Below, one piece after another: positions 34,330 to 45,857 of a DNA stretch of 64,000 nt. How positions within the stretch are numbered: position 1 is the stretch's first letter; every line of letters begins with the position of its first letter. The stretch lies in the NCBI GenBank assembly GCA_024509875.1, contig JAMPIV010016244.1:62001-126000 (forward strand). Direction: 5' to 3'. The notes under the pieces were generated by a model. That model worked only from the letters and a program-made list of their open reading frames with translations, searched no databases and was not told the origin of the DNA. Made by a program: the position numbers and the translations under genes. The DNA is from Oreohelix idahoensis (taxonomy: Eukaryota > Mollusca > Gastropoda > Stylommatophora > Oreohelicidae).

Positions 34330-35112
34330 ATGCTGTTTAATCGACTTAGGGAAGCGAATTTAACAGCCCGACCAACCAAATGTTGTGTTGGATGTAAAGA
34401 ATTGGAATTCTTGGGACACACAGTTTATCAGGGAAACATGACCCCTGACCCAAAGAATTTAGAAAAACTAAAGAAAGCCCCGAGACCACAAACCAAGAAA
34501 GACGTGAGATCCTTTGTCTCATTATGTGGTTTCTACCAAAAGTATATCAAAAATTTTAATTCCATATGTGCACCGTTAACTGATTTGACACGTAAAGGAC
34601 ATCCAGATCGAATTACATGGACACCACAATGTGAAATGGCTTACCAAGAATTGAAGGAAAAGCTCACAAGTAAACCTATTTTGAAATTACCTGACTTAAG
34701 TCAAGAATTCATAGTAAGGACGGATGCCAGTAATATTGGGTTAGGTGCGACTCTGCTACAGAAATCAGATGCATTGGATGGGGAATTAAGCCCAGTGGCA
34801 TATGCTAGCAGAAAGTTGAATAAAGCTGAAACCAATTACTCAACTAGCGAAAAATAATGTCTTGCAGTAATATGGGCGATAAAGAAATTCAATATTTATC
34901 TGTATGGGAAGGCATTTAAGTTGCAAACGGATCACAAACCTTTATCGTTTCTAGCACAGGCTAGACATGAAAATTCTAGATTACTCCGTTGGTCCTTATT
35001 GATGCAGCCATTTGAGTTTATCATAGAGTATATAAGTGGAAAAACAAATCTGGGAGCGGATTTTTTAAGCCGCCATCCGTGTGATGAGAATCACCCTAAA
35101 CCCCAGGAATAA
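34330..35112 (+). pseudogene. pol: Gmr1 RT thumb and RNase H, copy 2 (nonsense mutation)
   Basis: It equals the copy 1 segment but is cut by a TAA at 34855-34857 where copy 1 has GAA ('SEKECLAV' becomes 'SEK-stop'). The frame continues open to 35112. This lesion removes the C-terminal half of RNase H. Confidence 0.88.
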
Positions 35113-35182
35113 TAAGAAATTTCTATATGTGTATATAGAATTATAGACTGACATATAACGTCTGTTTTAAGTGGGGAGGATT

Positions 35183-37233
35183 TGTCGTGAGAAATTCTAA
35201 TCCACATATATAAATTATCAGGTAAATGTAAAGCCTAACACATAAATTCAATAAAAAGAAAGAAGAATGGTAAAGAACAGTGCTGTCACAATGACTGTAC
35301 TCGAAATCCCCCTTGTTTTCTCCTGCGTCTGCAAATTGTAACGTTTCACGTTGATAGTAAAAGCCTTCTGCAGCATACACGCGTTTCCCCAACACAATAA
35401 AATGTGTACTCCATTTCTAAGAAAAACCTTGAGATACGCAAGATGACCAAGATTTAAAATTCCATTCATGTCATTTTATACACTACGTTACAAAAAAAAC
35501 GAAAGACAGATGGACTAAAGATAGAAAGAAAGGGAGAGGCTGGAAGCAGGAACGCATGCAACACTAAACACGCGTCTCGCTATACAATTACTACCATCAC
35601 GCGTGTAAGGCTACAAGCACTAGCTTTTTTCAAATCGACAGTGATAAAAAACACTACACACACGAGAGTTAGTTTTTAAAAACTTACAAAACGCTTATTA
35701 GGAATCATGACATTCTACTGTTTTATGTCTAAAATCCTGACATTAGTCTGACAGTACAGCAGGACAGGTGGCGGTTCTAAACATAAAAAAATAAAAAAAC
35801 TACACGACTATCCTAGAAAATGCATATTTTGAACGCAGCCACTTAGCTCCTTTAAATTTGTATATTTGGGTTCCTTAGGACTTGCTGACAAAGAATATGT
35901 TAAGTGTTACGCAAATAGTCTAGGAATTAACAAATTATAGCCAAAAGAAATGGTGGTGCTGTCAGACAACACCAAAAATCAGAATCACTCAGTGGCAGAT
36001 TTTCACCCCACCATTGTACGGGAAATGGGTCTCCATGTTAAATCCGATTTGATTGGAGCGCAATAAATGTAAGGCTAAACACGATTAGTCGGGCTATAAA
36101 TACTATCTTTTGTTGTCAGGGGAAACGGGAGTAGGAGTACTTTTTTTCAAACGATTGGGTAAATATGGCACGATTGGTTAGACCCGCGAATATAGTCAAT
36201 CAGAGGCGTCAGGTCACCACCACATGTTCAAATAAACTTACTACAGAACCAGTGCGTTGAGCACCAGTGCATATTTTTCTAGATAAAAGCCTGGGACATC
36301 GGCAGATCGAAGTTGTGCTATATTCATTGCCATTCAACATAACTGTGTATTATTCCATGAATTGTGGGACCGTGGTCCAAAAGTTATTGAGCAGCACCTG
36401 GTCTGAGCTTTGCTGAACTTAGAGGCTCACAGCATACTCCTGGGTCCAGATAGTGACCAGTGAGGTGTCTCCAGAACACAGGGAGGCTATCGAGCAGAGG
36501 AGTCTTTTCCTGCCGCCATCACGAAAGATAAGCCTATGTGGCCAGAGGAGCTCAACATTATGCCCCCCCTCAAAATCTGACTTTATAATAAACTAGAGGG
36601 AAAATCCAGTGTTTAAATTGATAGGAACTGTGAACTTTTCCCCATACCATTTACAAGATAAACAAACACTTGAAGTCATGATGACAAATAACAACATAGC
36701 TTGAAAAAACAAAACCAGTATTACCTCATATTACTACTACACAACTGACACACATAAGATAATATTAATAAAATATGTCACTACAAGATTCATATTGATA
36801 AATCCTGTACATATAAATTGTAATTAAAATTGATTGTGATTCCTGGTTCACTTTGTAGTTGAATCAGGACATATATATTAATGAAAAGTACTTAATACAT
36901 ATTGATATTTGAAAATTTACCAGTGACTCATTTAAGATAGTCTTATAGCATGTTACATGTGTGTGAGTGTCACAGTGTTGTCAAGTGTGGTGGAATAAAT
37001 TAAATTGTTTATCTGTCTGTTGTTGTTGTGACTTACACTTCATCATATACATACCCTAGACATTTAACGTAGTCATCACAATATTCCAGAATAATTCTGA
37101 CTGAGGCATAATGTGGTAGCAAGTAAGGTTATCTGTAAAACACTACACCTATTAGATACAGATACCTTCACAGCTGATCTCAGTCAGTACACTAAGTCCC
37201 CTATAAAAATTTATAACATCCCACTTTACCACA
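35183..37233 (+). repeat. Gmr1 LTR 3 (2051 bp)
   Basis: It ends exactly at TTTACCACA and is followed by the TSD CTTGA (37234-37238). This fixes the LTR end for the whole family, since LTRs 1 and 2 run into leader sequence. Confidence 0.93.
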
Positions 37234-38022
37234 CTTGACTATTTAAGGTGATTCGGTCTTATATCTTTATATCTTTGTATTTCTATGTCGGACTATTTTG
37301 TGAGCTGAACTCTGGGGTGAAAGGCTTTTCTGCGCATGCGTCGATTTTGGGTGTGGACAGAGAAGGCTGTCATGTCGTCGCTACTATGGGCTGGTCGATT
37401 AGAAATTTGAAGATTGATCTCTGTGATTTATTCTAGGAAGGAGATTGTTTCTCTGTATGATTGTATTATCAGAGATTCTCCTAATGTCCATTATTAACGC
37501 CTAGGAATGGCGTGCGTTATTCGCTTGTATGTGTTTTCCTAAAGCCAGGTAAAACCAAAACTTTTTTGCTGAACTTTTTTGATAAGCCTAGATGGGAGAC
37601 GTATTATCGTACATCTAGGATTGTTGATTACAGATGAAGATGACGTGTTATCTAGCAGCACTAGATCACTTGATGTAACCAGCCTTATTGATAGCAGATA
37701 TGTATAGAAGCCCAATGAGGACATTTACGTATGAATAACGAAGTAATTCTGCTTCATAATTTTTCATCTTGGGTGAGCGAAGCTCACGGAGGAGAGCGAT
37801 TTTGGATTCCCGCCATTGTAAGCGGATCATCGTCGGAGAACAGTAAAGGTCCTATTATCTGATGATGGTACAGAGATCTATATATTATGAAAACCCACTA
37901 CTGTGGTTTAACATTGTTGCTATAAACATTGGATAAATTTACGGCTTGAGAAACTTAGCCAGGAGAAGGTTCTGTCAGTGAACCATTGTTGATGATTATG
38001 TATCCACCTTAACTGACGCGAT

Positions 38023-41000
38023 ACTTCTATGGCACGCGCCTCAAACAGCCTCTGTTAACCAAGTCCAGCTCCCGGCCTTCACGTGTGGCTCAATTTGAGC
38101 CCGGCGGAACTGTTCCACTGACGGGAGAAGGGGCAAAGGCGAGCGACTGGCGCCTTAAAACCAGCAGCTTCGGGCAGATAGGGCTCGTGATCCTTGGTTG
38201 GTAGCTTATCTAAGAGAAGGAACTCTGAAATTAAACCACCGCTGCCTTTCGGGAATATCCATTTGTGGAATTGGCTTCGGGAGTAAACCCTGAGGATAAA
38301 TCCGGAGTCGGAGTCCCTAAGGCAGTCTAATGTCGATTCGACATTATTCTGGCAACTCCTGCGACATGGCTGGTACCAAACTGTATCGGCTACTGCCGTT
38401 CCTTTGGATCTACCAGCTGTGTGGAGAGGGGGAACATGCTGCATGGGCAACAGCTTGATCTCCATATAACTGTGCCCAAGCTCGCGCCCTGGAGAGGACA
38501 CTCCAGCTTCACCCTATAGGTGTCGGCAAAACACGGGAAGTAGCAGTTACCGGTTATAAGCATTTTACCCAATTGGCGTAGGGCATGGCGCCAGGGGCTA
38601 CTTCTGACAGTGGGAGAGGTTCTAGGATCTCACTGGACAGCTACCGCCCGCTTCAAGCTGGGCATCCCCCAGTCAATAAGGTGTTGTCCCGCCACTGTCT
38701 GCTTTCCCCATTGGGTGCATGGGGATTAGGGTCAAACCCGAACTGTGGACATAAAATTTTGCACCAAGCAATTATCGAAAAAATAGAAATAAGCAAACTC
38801 TCAGATTGGGATGCTGGTACGTCCGGACGATGTTGACTGGACTATCCGTAAATCTACAGGATGTAAACGATGTAAGGAAGACAGCCATAATTAATGATGA
38901 GCTTAAACGACTTCAGGTGGATATAGCTGCACTTTAGGAAACGCGCCTGGCGGGCTCTGGAAGCGAGAAGGACTACACATTTTATTGGCAAGGGAAAGAT
39001 CTTAATAAAGCTAGAGAACACGGAGTAGGTTTTGCGGTCAAAAAATCGCTAACTAAAATGGTTGAACCAGGCAAGAATGGATCAGAACGCCTGTTAACGC
39101 TCCGCCTGCAAACTAGCACAGGTCCCATCACCCTTGTCAGTGTGTATGCTCCTACTCTGTACTCTGCCTCAGAAGCTAAAGATGAGTTCTACGAGAATCT
39201 AACAGCAATTATCAAAAGCATACCTAGGCAAGAACAGCTTGTTCTCCTTGGTGACTTTAACGCTAGAGTGGGTGCCGATAATGTTTCATGGCCTTTTTGT
39301 CTGGGCAGGTTTGGTATTGGCAAGATGAATTAAAATGGACAACGGCTCTTAGAGTTGTGCGTCCACCATGACCTCTGCGTGACCAACACCTACTTTCAGA
39401 CAAAACCCCAGCATAAGGTGTCATGGAGACACCCACGATCCAAGCACTGGCACCAACTTGACCTGATTCTCGTCAGAAGGCCACTCCTCAGGTCTGTGCT
39501 CTCCACGCGCTCGTACCATAGTGCAGACTGTGATACAGATCACTCCTTGGTTTGCTGCAAAATCAGAGCACAACCAAGAAAACTCTATCGTGTCAGACAT
39601 GAAGGGAAACCACGCATTGATACCAGCAAGATGTCAGACCCTTTCATGATCGCTCAATTCACTGCGACCTTCGAGAAAGTGCTCAGTAGCCCTCAGCATG
39701 GTGATACTATTACAGAGAACTGGGAGCATCTACGGAACACCATTCAAAGTACTGCACTTGCCACCTTTGGTAAGAAAACAGCAAAGTCAAATGACTGGTT
39801 TGATGCTTCATTAGATGTGATGGCACCTGTCATTGAAGCTAAGCGCAGTGCTATGAATGAATACAAACGTTCACCGAGTGCCAGAACCCTACAGATCCTG
39901 AGGGCTACAAGAAGCAAAGTTCAACAAACTGCTCGACGCTGTGCAAATGACTATTGGCTCCAGCTCAGTGAGAGCATCCAGATCGCAGCACAAACAGGCA
40001 ACATTAGACAAATGTATGACGGTATAAAGAAAGCACTTGGCCCCCATAAAAGTAAGACGGCACTGCTAAAAACCATCAGCGGAGAGAAGCTAACCGATAA
40101 GGGTAAGCAGATGGAGAGGTGGGTCGAGCACTACTCTGAGCTTTACGCTAGAGACAATACCGTTACGCCTGCAGCCCTTGATGCTGTCAACAGTCTGCCA
40201 ACTATGGAGGAGCTGGATGCCGAACCAACATTAGAGGAACTCAGCAAGGCCATTGATAGCTTGGCCTCTGGCAGTGATGGGATTCCTCCTGATTTAATCA
40301 AATGCTGTAAGAGCACGCTATTACATCCCCTGCATAGGATGCTGTGCCAATGCTGGGAAGAGACAACTATTCCTCAAGACATGCGAGATGCCAAGATTGT
40401 AACACTGTATAAAAATAAAGGAGACAGAATTGATTGCAATAACTACAGAGGCATCTCTCTTCTTAGTATTGTTGGTAAGGTTTTTGCCAAAGTCATCTTA
40501 ATGCGACTACACAAGTTAGCTGAGCGCATATATCCAGAGGCACAGTGTGGATTCCGAGCTGGCAGATCAACAACAGACATGATCTTCTCTCTCCGCCAGC
40601 TTCAGGAAAAATCAAGAGAGCAGAAAAGACCATTATATATCGCCTTTATAGACCTCACAAAAGCATTTGACCTGGTTAGTAGGGATGGACTCTTTAAAAT
40701 CCTCCTGAAAATAGGCTGCCCTTCTAAAATGCTGGAAATGATAAAGTCATTCCATGACGGCATGAAGGGAAGTCCAATATGCTGGAAGCATGTCACAGCC
40801 CTTTGATATACGAAGTGGCGTTAAACAAGGCTGTGTTCTGGCTCCGACCCTCTTCGGAATCTTCTTTGCCTTACTCTTGAAACATGCATTCAGAGATGCA
40901 ACTGAAGGAATATGCCTTCACACTAGGTCAGATGGCCGTCTGTTTAATCTTTCAAGGCTGAAGGCAAAAACAAAAATCAGAAGAGTCACTATAAGAGACT

Positions 41001-41911
41001 TGTTGTTCGCTGATGATGCTGCAGTCGTCACTCAAAGCCAACAGGAGCTTCAAAGCTTGATGAATCGCTTCACTAAAGCATGCAAGGACTTTGGCCTCAC
41101 AATAAGTCTAAAGAAAACGAATGTGCTGAGTCAGGATGTGGGTGCTGCACCAGTTATCACTATCGATAACTATGAATTGGCAGTGGTGCACCACTTCACA
41201 TACCTAGGGTCTACCATCAATGACAAACTCTCACTGGATACAGAAATCGACAGCCGCTTTGGCAAAGCTGCAGCTACCTTTGCCCGCCTCACATCGCGTG
41301 TTTTGGGAAACTCTAAACTCACAATGAAGACCAAAGCTGCGGTATATAATGCCTGCGTCACCAGCACACTCATATATGGCAGCGAGACCTGGACGACCTA
41401 TGCTAAGCAAGAAAGAAGGCTCAATACCTTCCATTTGCGGTGTCTACGCCGCATCCTCGGCATCTCGTGGAAAGATAAAGTGACAAATGTCGAGGTGTTG
41501 TCACGTGCTGGCCTTCAAAGTATGTATACGCTTCTTAGACAGCGCAGACTTCGCTGGCTTGGCCATGTTCACCGCATGGAAGATGGTCGCATCCCAAAAG
41601 ATATCTTCTACGGACAATTAGCAGATGGCAAGAGAACAGTTGGGCGACCACAGCTGAGGTTCAAAGATGTGTGCAAGAGAGATATGAGGGCACTGGACAT
41701 GGAACCTGCAACATGGGAGGATGAAGCTGCCGATCGCACTAAGTGGCGATGCTATTTACGGCGCCACCTCAGATTGGGCGAAGAGACGCTCACACAACAA
41801 GCAGAGGTGAGGAGAAAACGTCGAAAGGAGCACCAGGAAAATAAGCAGCTGAGGGCTGCCACCTCAGGGGCGCATTCCCATAGTCAGTTATGACTGAAGG
41901 GGCTATTATTA
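38023..41911 (+). mobile_element. LINE D, near full length non-LTR retrotransposon
   Basis: It is flanked by TAACTGACGCGAT (38010-38022) and TAACTGAAGCGAT (41912-41924), a 13 bp TSD with one mismatch. The 3' end has an ATTATTATTA tail instead of poly(A). The 5' region 38023-38825 is GC-rich and non-coding. The element inserted into solo LTR C and is therefore younger than C. Its ORF ends in an RTE/CR1-like C-terminal domain. Confidence 0.82.
38826..41893 (+). pseudogene. LINE D ORF2: APE endonuclease, RT and C-terminal domain
   Basis: Endonuclease motifs start near 38826. TAG replaces Gln in the ET motif region ('ALQETR' reads AL-stop-ETR, about 38934). 'LVLLGDFNARVG' and 'DCDTDHSLV' follow, and a TAA at 39331-39333 replaces Glu in 'MNENGQ'. 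The frame 39355-40806 holds the linker and RT: 'GSDGIPPDLIK', 'NNYRGISLLSIVGKV', 'QCGFRAGRSTTDMIFSLR', 'FIDLTKAFDLVSR'. A +1 shift near 40790 leads to 40790-41893 with 'SGVKQGCVLAPTLFG', intact 'LLFADDAAVVT', 'HFTYLGSTI', 'YGSETWTTY' and 'RWLGHVHRMEDGRIP'. This protein type is very common in marine invertebrate genomes. Three lesions make the copy inactive. Confidence 0.87.
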
Positions 41912-42336
41912 TAACTGAAGCGATTAGTCAGTTGAAGCATGAGACGATAGACAACCAGAATATTGAGTGCTTGCCTACTATCGTTCCATAATATTTACCA
42001 CTACATGAATGTACATCTGATATTGTCACCCATTTTTCAAGTATACGATGATTTTTGTGCCAACCTGTTCAAATGACTGTAATCGTGATGTCGAAGTGTA
42101 CGTCCATTATTAAATGTATGAAACGTCATCAGTGGTCTGCCCTTTATTGACTTCAAGCTATGATTGAGTGAGTGACCTGTCAACCTAACAGAACTATACA
42201 CACATTCGCGTTCTTTACATCTACATTCTCACTCGATGTCAGCACTGTGTCGGAACGAGTTGACCATTCATCTACGTGTCCAGTATGACCTTATGAAAGC
42301 AGTAACATCACAACAAAAAAACGCTTTATCAGGCAC

Positions 42337-42885
42337 TCTCTTCCCTTTAGCAGGCATATGGGACAGAACGCCAGAAATCAGCGAATACAGACTCACTATT
42401 GGTGGCCAGGAATAAACTCTGATATTATCAGATACGTCAAATCCTGTGCCCTGTGCCAACGGGTGGCATCCAAGCAACAGGCACCTCCAGTTTCCATGGG
42501 TGAAATGCCAGTAGTGGGGACACCATTTGAACGGGTTGTGATCGACATTTTAGGACCATTAGAAAGGACTAAAAGAAGGAACAGGTTTATCCTGACCTTG
42601 GTCGACAATTGCACTTTATGGGCAGAAGCAATACCGCTAACATGCACGGATTCCAAGCATTTCGCAGAAGCCCTCGTGCAGATATTTACACGGTTGGGAT
42701 TCCCTCAACAAGTTTTGATGGATAACAGATCCCAATACCGTAACCTTTTGATGGATGAGATCTTTAAGGTTTTCAGGAACCAGCACATCTACACAAACCC
42801 TTATAATCTGGCTGGAAGTGGGTTAGTAGAACGTGTCAACGGAAGCCTCAACAACGATGCAAGAAACATTCGAAGAAACATGTGA
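42337..42885 (+). pseudogene. pol: Gypsy B integrase fragment
   Basis: The segment continues gypsy B after solo LTR C. The zinc region 'HMGQNARNQRIQTHYWW' and 'CALCQR', then DDE core 'VVIDILGPLERTKRRN' (first Asp), 'LMDNRSQYRN' (second Asp) and 'GSGLVERVNGSL' (Glu). It resembles the Gmr1 integrases in this window ('MGEMPVVGTPFERV') but is clearly diverged, so B is a related, older family. After 'ARNIRRNM' the frame stops at 42883-42885 inside a minisatellite. RT and RNase H are absent. Confidence 0.83.
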
Positions 42886-43720
42886 CAACTGCAAGAAACA
42901 TTTGAAGAAATATTTGACAACTGGAAGAAACATTTAAAGAAATATTTAAAGAAATATCTGAAGAAATAGTTGTCAACTGGACAAAAAAACATTTGAAGAA
43001 ATATTTGACAACTGCAAAACAACATTTGAAGAAATATTTGACAGTTGGAAGAAACGTTTAAAGAAATATTTGACAACTGGAAACAACATTTGAAGAAATA
43101 TTTGACAGTTGGAAGAAACGCTTGAAGAAATATTTGACAACTAGAAAAAAACATTTGAAGAAATATTTGACAACTAGAAAAAACATTTGAAGAAATATTT
43201 GGCAACTGGAAAAACATTTGAAGAAATAATTGACAACTGGAAAAAACATTTGAAGAAATATTTTACAACTGGAGAAACATTTGAAGAAATATTTGACAAC
43301 TAAAAAAATTAATATTTAAAGAAATATTTGACAATTAGAAAAACCGTTTGAAGAAATATTTGACACCTAGAAAAAAACATTTAAAGAAATATTTGACAAC
43401 TGGAAACAATATTTGAAGAAATATTTGACAGTTGGAAGAAACGTTTAAAGAAATATTTGACAACTAGAAAAAAAAATTTGAACAAAATTTTACAACTGGA
43501 AAAAAACATTTGAAGAAATATTTTTACAACTGGAAAAATCATTTGAATAAATATTTTACAACTAGAAAAACACATTTGAAGAAATATTTGACAACTGGAA
43601 AAAAACATTTGAAGAAATATTTGATTACTGGAAAAAATATTTGCATAAATATTTGACAACTGTAAGAAATATTTGACAACTGTAAGAAATATTTGAACCT
43701 GCAAGAAATATTTATTTATT
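42850..43720. repeat. Degenerate ~32 bp minisatellite grown out of integrase sequence
   Basis: About 25 imperfect units of the type AAGAAACATTTGAAGAAATA + TTTGACAACTGG. The first units overlap the last integrase codons (GCAAGAAACATTCGAAGAAA), so the array seems seeded by gypsy B sequence. Units vary by single-base changes and small indels and have no common reading frame. The minus strand gives spurious 'SSCQIFLQMFF'-like repeats. Confidence 0.85.
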
Positions 43721-44349
43721 TATTTTCACGTGCAAAAATAACAAAATTAAAAACAGGTTAATAGATATTTACCTACAGGTTGGAACATTTGAGCAGGACA
43801 GGGAGAAAATGTTGGGACCATCTTTGCTGACTGGAAGAAAAGTTTTCACTAAAGTTTGAAAATTGCAAGACAAAAAGGTAGATAACCGTTTGATAACTGG
43901 AACAAATACTTAGTTACATTTATTTAATGTACTAAATTTTCGTGGTCGCCCCGTTTCTTTCTCTGCTATGAAGCAGATATTTTGTACTTTCAAATCATCT
44001 TACACTCCTCTCAGTGATAATTCGTCATGAACCCAGATGGGCCGTTCAGCGACCGAGCGTTGGGTTTACCTAAGGCATGCCGGGCGATAAATTACCCGTC
44101 TGTAGACAGATTACAAACACGCACTTATCAGACAGACACACCTGAGCGGAAATGTTGTAATAGTCTGGGCAGATGTAAGAAGCTATTTGTAAACATTGAA
44201 GAGAGAGGATCGGATGTTTTCATTCCATATTTGGGAGACATGGCCTCTGCAGTAATGCGCAGAAGTGTCCAGGCTGGACCGTAGGATTGCTTCGAGCTTG
44301 ATATAAATGGGCCATTTATAAATTAATATTTTTGTAATAGACCTATAGG
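43721..44349. other. Spacer without recognisable genes
   Basis: The 85-codon frame at 44027-44284 (MNPDGPFSDRALGLPKA...) is the only sizeable one. It has no family I recognise and no repeat partner in the window. It may be a chance frame. Confidence 0.3.

Positions 44350-44403
<54 letters not shown>
44350..44403. repeat. (TA)n microsatellite, about 54 bp
   Basis: Uninterrupted TA repeat from TTATATATA to TATATATCC. Confidence 0.95.
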
Positions 44404-44405
<2 letters not shown>

Positions 44406-44715
44406 ATACTGTCTGTTAAATCCTTTGGAGCCCGTAAATTAGGGGGAAAGCTGTAAGATTTTGAAATAGCAAAGAACGTTTTCCCTTGTAACATTAAGAA
44501 CGCTTCGTGTGTTCAAAGAGAGCTAACTATGAAGATAACAATTTATTAATTTAATGTCCCTTAATATTAAAGTGGAAATAATTGTATAACCAATGTTGCA
44601 CGGGGCATTAATTAGGCATATTTGTAATTTTAATATCTGTACGTCCTAAAGAAACTTTCTTTAACTACAAAAATATATGTGTCACAGCAGTATTAAAAGT
44701 ATTTGGCTGTTTATA

Positions 44716-44905
44716 AAAACAACTTGGCGGAGGACTGTGGAGGCTGAGATGCAAAGAATGAACCAGAGTTGGGGCACTGTACGAAGGATGGCCACCGACC
44801 AAGCAAAGTGGAATCAATTTGTTGTTGCCCTACAAAACGCCACTAGGCGTGATGGCCACTGACTGCTTTGACGGTCGGTGGTTAAGGATCTAAGAAGAAG
44901 AAGAA
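44716..44905 (+). mobile_element. LINE R 3' fragment (plus strand)
   Basis: Encodes 'KTTWRRTVEAEMQRMNQSW' to 'ATRRDGH' (44713-44862), matching the LINE R C-terminus. The short 3' UTR with 'GACGGTCGGTGG' follows and a (GAA)n tail ends at 44905. It is severely 5'-truncated, with differences such as Asn for Asp in 'LQNATRRDGH'. No clear TSD. Confidence 0.88.
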
Positions 44906-45041
44906 ATGTAAAATAATTATTAAGTTTTTTCATCACTTTAACTTTTGGCAATTAAAATATTTTTAATCTGTTGAATATTACTTCACTCTGAAATCTTACG
45001 ATATTAAGGAGAAGGCATGGAAATACAGCAGAAAATCTGTT

Positions 45042-45270
45042 ATCGCTTCTCGGTCTTTTGGCTAGGATCAAAGTATCTTGGCCGGGGCCGGTTTTAACAC
45101 AAGAGAGCAGTAAAATGACACTTGTGTGTCATTGTGTCTTTTCGTGTTTGGACTTGTGCCTACTATCCGGCCTTGGCTAGGATCATGTTTCTTGGCAAGG
45201 GCCGGGGATAGGCAAGTGTCTATGCAACCTCATGCGAGAAAAAAAATGCAACCTCATGCGAGGAAAAAAA
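45042..45270 (+). ncRNA. U2 snRNA-derived repeat (SINE or retropseudogene-like)
   Basis: ATCGCTTCTCGGTCTTTTGG and then CTAGGATCAAAGTATCT (45042-45078) match the conserved 5' end of U2 snRNA, with few changes. The branch-point-pairing region and the Sm site are absent; the sequence diverges at CTTGGCCGGGGCCGG. A second, shorter U2-like module 'CGGCCTTGGCTAGGATCATG' follows at 45169. The unit ends in a doubled ATGCAACCTCATGCGAG + A-run (45220-45270). It is not a functional U2 gene; a U2-headed SINE is a reasonable reading. Confidence 0.62.
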
Positions 45271-45287
45271 AGTTAGTCGTTGTAATA

Positions 45288-45656
45288 GCTGTGGCGAGGT
45301 GAAATTATTTGATAAGAGAACCCCTGGGTTGTTTAAACTAGAATACGAAGGTAGGGGGTGGTATCTTTATGTAGTAAAACCTAACATTGTTTCGGGGAGC
45401 ACGATAAATCTAGTACTAAAGGGCTCAATAAACATCACAACACCTTAGACAAACACACGTTTTTGGAGGTTCTCACTACACAACAAGCGCAGGGCGAGAC
45501 AAATTTGGGATTTAAACCGCATGATGCGTCTGTCTATACATACCCGAAGCCATTCGACCCTCTATGCTAACGGAATTTTATAAAAGTATACGATCAATGG
45601 TTTCCTCGCGAAGTCTGCGCCGACCATTGATCCGGTTTCATAACTAGCGGTAAAAC
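45288..45656. mobile_element. 369 bp unknown insert with 17 bp TSD
   Basis: AGTTAGTCGTTGTAATA occurs at 45271-45287 and 45657-45673, bracketing a sequence with no recognisable protein, no A-tail and no inverted ends. It inserted right at the A-run of the U2-derived unit. It is probably a truncated retroelement or SINE of unknown type. Confidence 0.5.
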
Positions 45657-45857
45657 AGTTAGTCGTTGTAATAAGAACAAAAAAATACGTCAGCTCTTGT
45701 GGGATTTCCCGATCTGAGGAACAATCTTGAGCCAGGTTGGTCTTTTCGAATTCAATATACGAACAACACCGCAACTCCCTATCGTTTTTTTTACATGAAA
45801 AGAATAGTTGACTCTGACAATATCACCACTTCACCTCTTTCCATCTAATTTCACCTG

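Larger units (their letters stand above)
19590..37233 (+). mobile_element. Tandem Gmr1-type gypsy array: LTR-int-LTR-int-LTR
   Basis: Two complete internal regions share a middle LTR. Starts of the three LTRs are 19590, 26365 and 35183, all TGTCGTGAG; ends are 21649, 28412 and 37233, all TTTACCACA. The polypurine tract AAGTGGGGAGGA precedes the middle and right LTRs. One 5 bp TSD brackets the whole array. The copies differ by scattered substitutions and small indels only, apart from a 2.05 kb DNA transposon in the second leader. The array is one integration followed by unequal LTR recombination, or a tandem that integrated as such. Confidence 0.93.
19291..42331. mobile_element. Apparent solo LTR 'C', split by younger insertions
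   Basis: The unit begins TGTTGCGCAC and ends GCTTTATCA, so it has TG...CA ends, and it is flanked by a 5 bp TSD. After removing the Gmr1 array (19590-37233) and LINE D (38023-41911), each with one TSD copy, about 1.49 kb remains in three pieces (19291-19589, 37239-38022, 41925-42331). No protein or PBS is visible in these, which suggests a solo LTR. A small non-autonomous element with the same ends cannot be excluded. Confidence 0.62.

Noticed and set aside
42801..43704. Minus-strand frames with repeated 'SSCQIFLQMFF'-like units
   Set aside because: They are shadows of the ~32 bp satellite; units are not in a common frame and no family fits.
44027..44284. 85-codon ORF as a small gene
   Set aside because: No family, no partner copy, no supporting context in a repeat-only region.
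45042..45078. Functional U2 snRNA gene
   Set aside because: Only the 5' end is U2-like. The branch-point-pairing region and Sm site are missing.
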